Assembly: GCA_002490665.1 (NCBI GenBank) | Contig: DKUL01000033.1 | Coordinates: 1 to 64,000, forward strand | Direction of reading: 5' to 3' | Source of the DNA: Lachnospiraceae bacterium UBA7205 | GTDB taxonomy: Bacteria > Bacillota > Clostridia > Lachnospirales > Lachnospiraceae | DNA: 64,000 bases | Part shown: positions 25,239 through 34,031 of the stretch, piece by piece | Numbering within the stretch: position 1 is the stretch's first letter | Layout: every line of letters begins with the position of its first letter | Made by a program: the position numbers and the translations under genes | Notes under the pieces: generated by a model | The model's database searches: none | What the model was told of the DNA's origin: nothing | What the model saw: the letters and a program-made list of their open reading frames with translations, nothing else

Positions 25239-26294
25239 CTATTCCAGTTCATGGAAAATAATACAGTTTGCCTGTTTGATTTTCAGTTCCTTGCCGTTCA
25301 TTACCATGTAATTCTCATCGTAATTGATTCGGAAAAATGTCATCGTGTCGGATTCATGGTTCAGGCTCACGAGGTGCCTGTTATCCGGAAACAGCGCCGC
25401 GTCCTTGGGATATTCACCGCTTACAGGAAGATAAAACAGACGGTTTAACTCCCCTGTCTTTTGGTTGATTTCAAACAGGGAAACACAGTTGTCCCCCGCG
25501 GTGGATGCCAGGATATACCTGCCGTCAAAGGAAATATTCAATGCGCTTGCCGCAACTCCCTTTATCTCAAATTTGTCGGATGTCGGTATGGTCTGTATAT
25601 GGTCAAAGTACGGAACATTTTCCTCCTCGTGATAATGATAAACATCAATACAGTTTTTCATCTCACTGATAATATACAGGAAACGTCCATCCTCCGAAAA
25701 CTTCAGATGCCTTGGTGCCGAATCAATGTCACAACGGATGATGTCAACCTGCCGCAGGACGCCTCTGTCATGGTCAAGCCTGTATATGTTGACATAATCT
25801 ATCCCCAGGTCTGCCGCACACAAGTACTTGTTGTCCCTCGTCATCTTGACACAGCTGATATGTGGTCTGTAGCTTCTCTCCGCAATACTTCCGAGCCCCC
25901 TGTGGAAAACCTCGTCCGTAATGGCATCCACTGCCCCCGTACTGTCATCCAGATGCAGGACAGTTATCTTTCCATCGTGGTAGCCTGCACAGAACAGAAA
26001 CTTGTCCTCATAGTCAGTGGAAAGGTAACACCCCCTCATGCTGTTGGTGGAAGCGGTATTCACAAATTCAAGATTTCCGTCCGGCAAAATTCTGTAGCTG
26101 CAAACACCAGTATCCGTTATCGCGTAAAGATACTTTCTGTTGTGCGAAATCGTTACGTATGAAGAATTTGTAATATTTACTTCTCCCTTTTCGTTGAAAC
26201 GTCCCTTTTCCATATCAACGTCATAAATTTTAATACCATGCTTATCCCCCATCGTGTAGGTTGAAACATAAGCTACGCATTTCTTTCCTGCCAT
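25239..26294 (-). CDS. Lactonase-family seven-bladed beta-propeller (6-phosphogluconolactonase-like)
   Basis: 351 residues from the ATG at 26294 (GGAGGAGA upstream). Resembles the lactonase_D family (PF10282; E. coli Pgl/YbhE type): AYVSTYTM at the start, repeated blades with SxDGRFLYxxSE-like turns (FSEDGRFLYIISEMKN), SFDGRYILASTAGDN and KDAALFPDNRHLVSLNHESDT. No signal peptide, so cytoplasmic. It may hydrolyse 6-phosphogluconolactone or another sugar lactone; no pentose-phosphate genes are adjacent, so the substrate is open. Confidence 0.78.
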   Translation of the reverse strand: MAGKKCVAYVSTYTMGDKHGIKIYDVDMEKGRFNEKGEVNITNSSYVTISHNRKYLYAITDTGVCSYRILPDGNLEFVNTASTNSMRGCYLSTDYEDKFLFCAGYHDGKITVLHLDDSTGAVDAITDEVFHRGLGSIAERSYRPHISCVKMTRDNKYLCAADLGIDYVNIYRLDHDRGVLRQVDIIRCDIDSAPRHLKFSEDGRFLYIISEMKNCIDVYHYHEEENVPYFDHIQTIPTSDKFEIKGVAASALNISFDGRYILASTAGDNCVSLFEINQKTGELNRLFYLPVSGEYPKDAALFPDNRHLVSLNHESDTMTFFRINYDENYMVMNGKELKIKQANCIIFHELE

Positions 26295-26323
26295 ACCATT
26301 CTCCTCCTGATTGCACATTTATA

Positions 26324-26357
26324 TTACTGGCGGTCAAAAAGGCTGACCGCTCACTAT
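26324..26357 (-). terminator. Hairpin behind the 26407-28617 permease gene
   Basis: GCGGTC (26330-26335) and GACCGC (26345-26350) with partly paired flanks TACTG/CACTA. Inverted, this is nearly identical to the hairpin at 47-80, including the loop CTTTTT-like sequence, which suggests a small shared terminator cassette. Confidence 0.55.
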
Positions 26358-26406
26358 AACCATATATAAAAATATTTTATCACAAGAGATTCTATTTGTT
26401 AATCAT

Positions 26407-28617
26407 TTATTGGATAAAATTCGGTTTTTTTCCATTGACAAACCGGTGAAAGTATGGAAATGCATCCTTGGTATCTTCCATGTTCAGCTCTATCGTGTAC
26501 TGCGAGTCAAAAAAATCGGCGTAATAGCTAATCGGCCATGAAAACACGTCACAGACCATGTTGTCAAGAATTTGCTGTATCTGCCCCTTGTCCGTATACT
26601 CCACTGCGTTTGTCTCCCGGGTATCAACCCATACACCTGTTGCTGTATAGGCACTGTACGCACTGTCAGAAGAATGCATTTCATCATAATTTTTTGTCAC
26701 GCTGACTGACTTCACGTCCTCTGCCGTGAGCGTTCCCTCCATGTCAAAACCATATTCCTTTAACAGTGCAAGTGTTTTTGTAAACTGTGGATATACATAC
26801 ATCCTGCCTGTGTAGATATCATAGCTTTTTAAGCTGGCATATTCATCCTGTTCCGTGCTGCTTTTTAAAAACTCAATGGTACCGGAAGGTATGGTGTGGA
26901 TAACGGTGTCCAGGGTAAGCTTCGTGTATTCTGACTGGTACGCCTCAATAATCCTGGACTGCATTTCAGGCGTAAGCTTAATCAGGTCGCTTTTAAAGTT
27001 GCCAATGCACTGCACCGCTTCAAATGTGACATTCCATCCGCTGTTAAACATTGGCGTGGAGCCCAGCTTGTAGTCATAATCATTAAATATGTCCGAAAGC
27101 AGTCTGAGCGTGTCGGCATCGGCAATATCAATCACATACCTTCGATATATATTTTCCCCATTCAGCAGCTTATATCCAAAAGAAACCTGCCGGTATGTTT
27201 TTTCCTTTTCCCGCGTCTCAATGTACAGGTCGGATTCTTCAATTCCGTCATAATATTCAAATGTACGGTAGGAAAGCTTTTCCTTCGCAGCCTTGCGCGC
27301 AAGCTCCATGACGCTTGGATTTCCCTGTATCTCCATATTTATCATGCGGTATTCGTCAGCGCCAATATACAGCCTTCCATTATTTTCCAGGTAGATATCC
27401 CGCGACAGCGGCATCAGCTGTTCTATGGAAACCGCGCAGCTCTGGAGCTGGTCATCCGCAGGCACATATGTATCATACCCCAGCACATCATTGCGGAAAA
27501 TCAGATATATCAGCATTACGCATGCCCCGTTCAGCAGGAACTGCCTTTTGTGCATCAAAAGCCCGCGGAAGTCCAGACGAAATATAATCTCCATCAAAAT
27601 ACAAAGCAGGACAAAACTAAATATCAGCCCAAAAAGAAACCATCTGTCCGAGCCGACAGCTGTCTCGCTGAAAAATATTCCGCAGAAAAATGACGCGGGG
27701 ATTACGATTAAGGTTTTGATTACAGGTTCCATTGCCGGAAATGCAATTGTTTTTCCTGCTGCCTCTGACGGCCTTTTCAAATAAATGATGTATGCAGCCA
27801 GCGTGTAGGCAATCGCCGCCGCTATCAGCACCCACACATACGTATCGTCATACTTAAATAGTTCATCCGTCACCTCTGCCGTAGCCCTGCCGGGATAGGA
27901 GAACAGTTTTATGAGCATGGAAAGAGGCGAGAAACACCAGATTTTTTCGTCAATCAGGCTGTTGTCTATCCGGCTTCCATATATAACATATGTCTTGAGA
28001 AAGCGACTGGACATTGCCAGCTTCAGCGCAGACAAAATCATGCTGTAGCCAAACAGTATCCCTGTCCCCAATATGCTGAAAATCATATTTCCCGTTAGAC
28101 CAGCCGCAATTATGGAAACACTGTATGCCAGGATAAAAATAATCAGTTCGAGTTCAATGTAGGACACCATGAATGGAACTGTTTCCATCGAAAACGCATT
28201 TTTATTTGCAGCAATTCCTGCACAAATTAACACATGAGTCAAAAAAGGAAGCAAAAACTGCAAAATTCCCGACAAATATTTGGACCAGAAAAGCTGTGTC
28301 CGGCTGACCGGAAGGCTGTGGTATGTGTCCAGCTGTGTCCTTGTGTGCAGGTAGGCATAGCCGCTGAGTGCACACAAAAATGCCGCTGCACACACTGCGA
28401 CTGCCATAATAACCGCATCTGCCCCCAAAAAATAGTCCCTGACATAGGTGCCTATGTCATACGAGTATGATTTTGGATATCTCACAATGCTCTCCATCCG
28501 CATCATCATCGGGATTTCCAGAAACAGGAAAAAGGCAATAAAAAGCAGTATCGGACACCAGATTCGTTTTTTAAAGTCCTGTTTGATAAGCTTAAAAAAT
28601 AAGTTTTTTGATATCAT
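26407..28617 (-). CDS. Large ABC-2 type transporter permease of a YtrA-regulated exporter
   Basis: 736 residues from the ATG at 28617, with GGAGGT 9 bases upstream; this overlaps the ATPase gene by 26 bases. About ten membrane segments (residues about 20-40 and many between 50 and 370), then a soluble C-terminal region of over 300 residues. The layout matches the DUF6449-type ABC permeases found next to GntR regulators in Clostridia. Substrate unknown; the related YtrABCDEF systems respond to cell-wall-active antibiotics. Confidence 0.8.
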   Translation of the reverse strand: MISKNLFFKLIKQDFKKRIWCPILLFIAFFLFLEIPMMMRMESIVRYPKSYSYDIGTYVRDYFLGADAVIMAVAVCAAAFLCALSGYAYLHTRTQLDTYHSLPVSRTQLFWSKYLSGILQFLLPFLTHVLICAGIAANKNAFSMETVPFMVSYIELELIIFILAYSVSIIAAGLTGNMIFSILGTGILFGYSMILSALKLAMSSRFLKTYVIYGSRIDNSLIDEKIWCFSPLSMLIKLFSYPGRATAEVTDELFKYDDTYVWVLIAAAIAYTLAAYIIYLKRPSEAAGKTIAFPAMEPVIKTLIVIPASFFCGIFFSETAVGSDRWFLFGLIFSFVLLCILMEIIFRLDFRGLLMHKRQFLLNGACVMLIYLIFRNDVLGYDTYVPADDQLQSCAVSIEQLMPLSRDIYLENNGRLYIGADEYRMINMEIQGNPSVMELARKAAKEKLSYRTFEYYDGIEESDLYIETREKEKTYRQVSFGYKLLNGENIYRRYVIDIADADTLRLLSDIFNDYDYKLGSTPMFNSGWNVTFEAVQCIGNFKSDLIKLTPEMQSRIIEAYQSEYTKLTLDTVIHTIPSGTIEFLKSSTEQDEYASLKSYDIYTGRMYVYPQFTKTLALLKEYGFDMEGTLTAEDVKSVSVTKNYDEMHSSDSAYSAYTATGVWVDTRETNAVEYTDKGQIQQILDNMVCDVFSWPISYYADFFDSQYTIELNMEDTKDAFPYFHRFVNGKKPNFIQ

Positions 28618-29494
28618 ATCCGACAACCTCCGTTTCACTGATAAATATCTCCTCAAGGGTAAGCGGGAGGATTTCTGAAAAAACCGGCGAAAAACTATTT
28701 AACTTGAGCATAATTTCTTCCTCTGCCCCCCGCGCGGTAAATGTAGTCAGGCTTCCGCGTCTGTCCGCCTTGATGATGTCAAGCAGCTCAAACGCGGCAC
28801 GCTCGTCATCAGGACTCTGGAAGACACACTGGATATTATGGATATTCAGCTTCATCTCCTCCAGGTCTTTCTGCATCAGCACACCACCCTGGTGCAGGAT
28901 TCCCACGCAGTCGCAGATATCCTCAAGCTCCCGCAGGTTATGCGAGGCGATAACCGGTGTAAACGCCCTTTCGGCAAGCTCTCCCGCAAAGATGCTTTTG
29001 ACCGCCTGCCGCATGACGGGGTCAAGCCCGTCAAATGTCTCATCACACAACATGTATTTTGTGTTTGCACAGACACCCAGAAGCACAGAAAGCTGCTTCT
29101 TCATCCCTTTTGAAAATGTGTTGACCTTCCGGCGTGCCTTTAACTGAAACCTGGCAAGCATTTCATCGAAACGGGGCATATCAAATTTCGGATAGAAATC
29201 CTTATAAAAACGCGCCATGTCCTTCGGTGTTGCGTTCGGCAGAAAATACTGCTCATCCGGTATGTAAAATATATCTGCCTTGGCTTTTGGATTTTCATAT
29301 ACTTTCCGTTCATCTACCAGAATCTCTCCCCGGTCGGGCTTCAGGATTCCGCTTACCATCCTCAGGAACGTACTTTTACCCGCGCCATTTGTTCCTATCA
29401 GCCCAAAGACCTCCTGTTCCTTTATTGTCACAGTGACATCATCCACTGCCAGAACCTTGTCAAACTGTTTTTTCACATGCTCTGCCGTTATCAT
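28592..29494 (-). CDS. ABC transporter ATPase, YtrB/EcsA-like
   Basis: 300 residues. Walker A GTNGAGKST, Q-loop region YIPDEQYF, a degenerate signature FSKGMKKQ in place of LSGGQ, Walker B YMLCDETFDGLD, and switch His in ASHN. The variant signature is common in this exporter branch. It pairs with the 26407-28617 permease. The start overlaps the regulator gene by 35 bases, so all three genes form one tightly coupled operon. Confidence 0.92.
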   Translation of the reverse strand: MITAEHVKKQFDKVLAVDDVTVTIKEQEVFGLIGTNGAGKSTFLRMVSGILKPDRGEILVDERKVYENPKAKADIFYIPDEQYFLPNATPKDMARFYKDFYPKFDMPRFDEMLARFQLKARRKVNTFSKGMKKQLSVLLGVCANTKYMLCDETFDGLDPVMRQAVKSIFAGELAERAFTPVIASHNLRELEDICDCVGILHQGGVLMQKDLEEMKLNIHNIQCVFQSPDDERAAFELLDIIKADRRGSLTTFTARGAEEEIMLKLNSFSPVFSEILPLTLEEIFISETEVVGYDIKKLIF

Positions 29495-29900
29495 AATCCC
29501 CCTCCTTCACACTTGTATCACGGAATGCCGCTACCCTGCTGTTTCGTATGCATCCTTCGAGCATTTCCCGCAATTCCTCCGCGGATATCCCCGCAAGCAG
29601 CGCCTTGTCCACCTCTACCTGCATTGTCCTGCGAAGCTCCTGGCGTTTGTTGTCCGCTGCGACTGCTGTTTCACTTACAAAGCTACCTTTCCCCTTTAAA
29701 GTATATATGTATCCTGCCCGCTCCAGTTCCTGATAGGCACGCTGTATGGTATTGGGATTTAATGACAACTCCATGGCAAGACTTCTGACAGATGGCATCG
29801 GTGCGTTGGACTGTAATGCCCCGCACAATATCATTTGCTGAAAACGCTCAATGACCTGCTCATAAATCGGGCGTCTGTCCTTATGGTCTATCAAAATCAT
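29460..29900 (-). CDS. GntR-family transcriptional regulator, YtrA subfamily
   Basis: 146 residues from the ATG at 29900; the SD AAAGGAGA is too close to the ATG at 29906. N-terminal winged helix: DRRPIYEQVIERFQQMI, PMPSVRSLAMELSLNPNTIQRAYQELERAGY, YTLKGKGSFVS. The short C-terminal helical part marks the YtrA type, a dimeric repressor without a large ligand domain. It probably represses its own operon by binding the palindrome that overlaps the transcription start. Confidence 0.93.
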   Translation of the reverse strand: MILIDHKDRRPIYEQVIERFQQMILCGALQSNAPMPSVRSLAMELSLNPNTIQRAYQELERAGYIYTLKGKGSFVSETAVAADNKRQELRRTMQVEVDKALLAGISAEELREMLEGCIRNSRVAAFRDTSVKEGDYDNGRACEKTV

Positions 29901-29920
29901 TGTCATGTCTCCTTTCTCAA

Positions 29921-29943
29921 CTGTATTAGTACAATTAATACAG
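29921..29943 (-). promoter_or_regulatory. Operator palindrome for the YtrA-type regulator
   Basis: CTGTATTA (29921-29928), a 7-base spacer and TAATACAG (29936-29943) form a perfect inverted repeat between the -10 box and the regulator's ribosome site. Position and symmetry are those of a GntR repressor site. Confidence 0.75.
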
Positions 29944-29947
29944 CAAA

Positions 29948-29976
29948 AGTATACAATAGTTGTAAAATATTGTCAA
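29948..29976 (-). promoter_or_regulatory. Consensus promoter of the YtrA/ABC operon
   Basis: Minus strand: TTGACA (29971-29976), a 17-base spacer, TATACT (29948-29953). Near-perfect sigma-A promoter, so expression should be strong when the repressor leaves. Confidence 0.8.
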
Positions 29977-29992
29977 CAAAAAAGAGAGCTTT

Positions 29993-32413
29993 TTACAGCT
30001 CTCCCTTATCATAAAGGTCATTTGCATAGCGCACAGACCCCATTGCATCCCTGGAATAAAAGTCTGCCCCTATCATATCCGCATATTCCTGTGTAAGCAC
30101 GGCACCGCCTACCATGACCTTGCAGTCTGTGCCGCTTTCCCGCAGCAGCCTGATGGTTGCCTCCATATTGACTACAGTGGTCGTCATCAGCGCACTTAGT
30201 CCGACCAGCCGCACATTCTGTTCCTGCACTGTTTTCAAAACCACCTCCGGCTCGACGTCCTTCCCGAGGTCAATCATTTCAAACCCATAGTTTTCAAGCA
30301 AGGTCTTTACGATGTTTTTCCCAATGTCATGAATATCGCCTTTCACTGTCGCAATGACGATTTTTCCCTTGCTCTCGCTGTTCTTTCCCTGTTTTGACAG
30401 GCTTGTCTTAATTGCCGCGAAGGATGCCTTTGCAGCATCCGCACTCATCAGAAGCTGTGGGAGAAACATTTTCTTCTCCTCGAAACCCTTTCCCACGACA
30501 TCCAGCGCCGGAATCAGTTTCTCATTGATAATCGTCAGTGAATCCGTATTCTGCTCGAGCAGTTTTACCGTCGCCTCGTACGCACTCTCCGAAAGCCCCT
30601 TTATAATCGCCTCGTCCAGCGTAAGCGTACTGCTTTTGGAAGCAGCCGGGGCAGCAGGCTTGTCCGCAGTCTGCGATGCCTTCGCAATGTACTCCATGCA
30701 CTGGTCGTCCTCGCCAATCAGTGCATTAAAGCTGTAATATGCCGCCATCATCGGCTCACTTGACGGATTTACGATGCCTGCACTCAGCCCATTGTTCATT
30801 GCCATTGTAAAAAACGCAGTGTTGATGCGGCTCCTCTCCGGAAGTCCAAAAGAGATGTTGGAAACGCCAAGCACCGTGTGCAGCCCGAGCTCATACCGAA
30901 TCCTGCGCAAGGTTTCCAGCGTGACGGTTGCATTATCCTGTCCGGTGCTTATGGTAAGCACGAGCGCATCCATGACAAGGTTCTTCTTTGGAATGCCATA
31001 AGAGGCAGCGGTTTTCATTATTTTTTCAGCAATCCTCAGTCTGCCTTCCACCGTCTCAGGAATGCCGCTTTCGTCAAGACACAGGCACACCACAACTGCG
31101 CCATACTTTTTTGCGATGGGAAATACGCTCTCCATAGACTCCTTTTTGCCATTTACGGAGTTTAACATCGGCTTTCCATTGTAGTACCGCAGTCCGCGCT
31201 CCATGGCATCCGTATCAGAAGTGTCAATCTGCAAGGGCAGATCGATAATCGCCTGTATGCCTGTCACTGCCTCCTCCATGAGCTGCGGCTCGTCTATTTC
31301 CGGAAGTCCCACATTCACATCTAAAATGTGTGCTCCGTTTTCCTCCTGCACAAGACCCTCTTTGTAGATGTACTCCATATCATGGTCGCGCAGCGCCTGC
31401 TTGAACTTTGATTTGCCCGTGGGATTGATGCGTTCCCCTATAATGAGCGGTTTTCTGGAAAAAGTCACGGCGTGATTATAGGACGACACGACTGTCAATC
31501 CTTTATCCGTTGGTGGCACAATGTCCATCTTCCCGCAAAGCTCCACGACCCTTTTTATGTGTGCAGGCGTTGTTCCGCAGCATCCGCCCACCACGTCTGC
31601 CCCCATTTCGACAAGCATTTTTACACTCTCTGCAAACGCATCCGGTTCCACGTCAAATACGGTCTGCCCGTTTACGACAACAGGAAGCCCTGCGTTCGGG
31701 TTTATCACAATCGGCAGTGAGCAGCACGCCGTCAGCTGTGGCAGCAGTTTTTTCATCTGCTCCGGTCCAAGACCACAGTTAAAACCGATAGCGTCAGCAC
31801 CAAGCCCCTCAAGCATTGCCGTCACACTTGCGACATCCCCGCCTGTCAGCAGTTTTCCGCTTTCATCAAATATCATCGTGACGACAACAGGAAGGCTGCT
31901 GTTCTCCTTTGCCGCAAGGACAGCAGCCTTCATCTCATAGGAGTCGCTCATGGTCTCAATCAGAATCAGGTCAGCCCCAGCCTTATCGCCCGCAATAATA
32001 ATTTCCCTGAATGTCTCATACGCCTGGTCAAAGGTTATCTCCCCGAGCGGCTTTAAAAGCTTCCCGATAGAGCCGATATCCAGCACCGAAAACATTGGCG
32101 ATTCTGCCGCATTCTCCTTTTTCACTTCCGCGATGGCTTCCTTTGTCAGCCGGATGCCCGCTGTCACGAGCTCCTCCACAGAATACGCAAGATTTTTACA
32201 CTTAAATGCATTTACACCGAAGGTATTTGCTGAAACCATGTTGCTTCCCGCCAGCAGATAGTCCTTATGAATCTGCTTTATCACTTCCGGGTGCAGGATA
32301 TTCCATGTCTCGGGAATTTCCCCTGTCTGAAGTCCCCTTTCCTGTAAAAGCGTGCCCATCCCGCCATCAAAAAAAAGTATCTGTTTCCCAAGCAAGTCCC
32401 TAAAATTCATCAT
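29993..32413 (-). CDS. metH: Cobalamin-dependent methionine synthase, without activation domain
   Basis: 806 residues against about 1,230 in E. coli MetH. Domain order: homocysteine-binding barrel (FDGGMGTLLQERGL; zinc Cys in NCG and GGCCGTTPAHI), pterin-binding barrel (RINPTGKSKFKQAL), cap helices, and B12-binding domain (DIHDIGKNIV, DLGKDV, GGAVLTQEYA). The AdoMet reactivation domain is missing from this chain and is encoded just upstream by 32410-33114. ATGA overlap with that gene. Transfers methyl from methyl-THF to homocysteine. Confidence 0.95.
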   Translation of the reverse strand: MMNFRDLLGKQILFFDGGMGTLLQERGLQTGEIPETWNILHPEVIKQIHKDYLLAGSNMVSANTFGVNAFKCKNLAYSVEELVTAGIRLTKEAIAEVKKENAAESPMFSVLDIGSIGKLLKPLGEITFDQAYETFREIIIAGDKAGADLILIETMSDSYEMKAAVLAAKENSSLPVVVTMIFDESGKLLTGGDVASVTAMLEGLGADAIGFNCGLGPEQMKKLLPQLTACCSLPIVINPNAGLPVVVNGQTVFDVEPDAFAESVKMLVEMGADVVGGCCGTTPAHIKRVVELCGKMDIVPPTDKGLTVVSSYNHAVTFSRKPLIIGERINPTGKSKFKQALRDHDMEYIYKEGLVQEENGAHILDVNVGLPEIDEPQLMEEAVTGIQAIIDLPLQIDTSDTDAMERGLRYYNGKPMLNSVNGKKESMESVFPIAKKYGAVVVCLCLDESGIPETVEGRLRIAEKIMKTAASYGIPKKNLVMDALVLTISTGQDNATVTLETLRRIRYELGLHTVLGVSNISFGLPERSRINTAFFTMAMNNGLSAGIVNPSSEPMMAAYYSFNALIGEDDQCMEYIAKASQTADKPAAPAASKSSTLTLDEAIIKGLSESAYEATVKLLEQNTDSLTIINEKLIPALDVVGKGFEEKKMFLPQLLMSADAAKASFAAIKTSLSKQGKNSESKGKIVIATVKGDIHDIGKNIVKTLLENYGFEMIDLGKDVEPEVVLKTVQEQNVRLVGLSALMTTTVVNMEATIRLLRESGTDCKVMVGGAVLTQEYADMIGADFYSRDAMGSVRYANDLYDKGEL

Positions 32414-33114
32414 ACACCTCCACGAAATGCACATTCCATATTGTCACAAGTCTCACATTTATTGATATGGCAGCTCTGCGGGTTTGCCGTCAGCCCGATA
32501 AAGGCGGTAACACTTTTTGTCGGATACATCAGCAGGCTGTCCGTAAGCGTAAGTCCTATGCGCTTTGTACATTCCAGTTCCTCAAATATTTTTTTTTGCG
32601 CCTGTAACGGCAAATCACCGTAACCCGGGCTGAACCGCGGCCGCAGATACAGCCTGTCTGTGCCGGAAGAACACGCGTCGCATATTTTTTCCTGAAGGAT
32701 ATTACAGTATGCCTCAATGCATGCTGCGCCGCACGCCTGTATGATTGCCGCCTTTGCCATGTTCAGTACTTCATACCGCTGTAGCAGCTTGTCCGCTTCA
32801 ATACCAAGCGTCGCTGCCAGCAAAACCACCCTGCTGCACTGTGCGAGGTTGGATGCCAGATTTCTGCTTTCAAAAGAGAGCGCTTTGTCAGAGATTAAGG
32901 TAATGCCTGTTTCATTTGTGCTGCACTCATATATTCGGTATATGTTTTTGGGGTTTACCACATTTACCAGGTGTGCAATCACATCCTTGATAAGTGATTG
33001 GATATCATCGTCAGGAATGCCCGCCCCATATCCGAGATATCGGTATATTTCCCTTATATTTACTCGTTCCCTGATTTCGCTGTTTACTGCCTCCACGCCA
33101 ATATCTCCATTCAT
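32410..33114 (-). CDS. Stand-alone methionine synthase activation-domain protein
   Basis: 234 residues. The core RPRFSPGYGDLPL and the helices before it match the Met_synt_B12 activation domain, which binds AdoMet and re-methylates cob(II)alamin; here it is a separate protein. A C-terminal CxxxxCxxC-like cluster (QSCHINKCETCDNMEC) is visible and resembles a metal site. Four-base overlap with metH implies stoichiometric synthesis. The start is uncertain: ATG at 33114 or a GTG six codons later with GGAG upstream. Confidence 0.88.
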   Translation of the reverse strand: MNGDIGVEAVNSEIRERVNIREIYRYLGYGAGIPDDDIQSLIKDVIAHLVNVVNPKNIYRIYECSTNETGITLISDKALSFESRNLASNLAQCSRVVLLAATLGIEADKLLQRYEVLNMAKAAIIQACGAACIEAYCNILQEKICDACSSGTDRLYLRPRFSPGYGDLPLQAQKKIFEELECTKRIGLTLTDSLLMYPTKSVTAFIGLTANPQSCHINKCETCDNMECAFRGGV

Positions 33115-33169
33115 TCCATTCTATATGTACACGGCACAATGGGCAGGACAATGCCTGCCCATTTTTTCA

Positions 33170-33418
33170 TTAATCGTTCTTCTCCTCACATCCACATGTG
33201 TTCCCATCCCCAAAACCGGCAAAGCCGCGTGGCTGAATCATGTCATTGTCACAGCCGCATCCATTGTTTGGAGGACATGGAGGAACTACCGGTGTCGGGA
33301 AAATCGGGTTGCATGGTGAAGGCTCATTACCGCATCCACCGTCACACAGACAATTATTACGGCAGCCGCCTTTTCCGCAAAAACACCACAGTAAGATAAT
33401 CCAAATCCAACAATTCAT
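33170..33418 (-). CDS. Small Gly/Cys-rich protein (chorion-class high-cysteine type)
   Basis: 82 residues with a hydrophobic start (NCWIWIILLWCFC), 13 Cys, and Gly-, Pro- and Asn-rich spacers ending GCGCDNDM...CGCEEKND. Similar short proteins in Lachnospiraceae are often annotated as chorion class high-cysteine proteins; no function is known. It may be surface-exposed or metal-binding. GAGGAG precedes the ATG. Confidence 0.7.
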   Translation of the reverse strand: MNCWIWIILLWCFCGKGGCRNNCLCDGGCGNEPSPCNPIFPTPVVPPCPPNNGCGCDNDMIQPRGFAGFGDGNTCGCEEKND

Positions 33419-33486
33419 AAAAACAACTCCTCATGCATCAAGAACTTTTCTAATACTTAATATATGAGGAGTTCTTATTTTGGTTC

Positions 33487-34029
33487 TTATTTCCCTTTTA
33501 GATTAGGGATGATTCTTTTCCGAATATAGCGCATTGTCTTCGCCTCTCCGTCCCTTGCAAGCATATTCAGCAGCAGTTCCAGTTTTCTTCTCGTGTCCTC
33601 ATGCATAAATTTCCCCGGATTTCCACTCAGGTAATACTTCAGCGGCATGTCATCCTGGTACTTTTCCTTGTTATAATTCTTGGAGGCCGCGACCCTGTCA
33701 ATAAACATCTCCACTACATACTTATCCGGCATTCTTGCAGGTATAATCCCGCCTCCCATATGGGCGCTGTAGTCCATCCAGTACTCATAGTGGTGCTTGT
33801 TTCTTCCCTTGTGGTGCAGCCACGCCGAGGAATATCCCCTGTCCATCCGCTCGGCGTTGTTGGGACTCTGCGTCCCCTGATAATATCTGGCGCCGACAAA
33901 AAACTCACTCGGCATATACTTGGAAAGGTCATGCGTCAGTCCCTGCCAGTACAGGCCGACCGCAAAGCATCCTTTCATAACCATAAGCTTATGATGTGTA
34001 ATTGTCTGAAAATGTTTCCAAATATCCAC
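33487..34029 (-). CDS. DUF5662 family protein
   Basis: 180 residues. Motif THDLSKYMPSEF and, later, HHKGRNKHHYEYW carry conserved His/Asp that suggest a metal-dependent, HD-like hydrolase; that chemistry is inference. DUF5662 proteins occur in Clostridia and in phages. It starts two bases after the GH13-like gene ends, so the two are co-transcribed. Confidence 0.75.
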   Translation of the reverse strand: MDIWKHFQTITHHKLMVMKGCFAVGLYWQGLTHDLSKYMPSEFFVGARYYQGTQSPNNAERMDRGYSSAWLHHKGRNKHHYEYWMDYSAHMGGGIIPARMPDKYVVEMFIDRVAASKNYNKEKYQDDMPLKYYLSGNPGKFMHEDTRRKLELLLNMLARDGEAKTMRYIRKRIIPNLKGK

Positions 34030-34031
34030 CT

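Noticed and set aside
33120..33165. GGGCAGG/CCTGCCC hairpin with T6 on the plus strand
   Set aside because: No plus-strand gene ends there, and on the minus strand there is no T-tract; role unclear, so not called a terminator.
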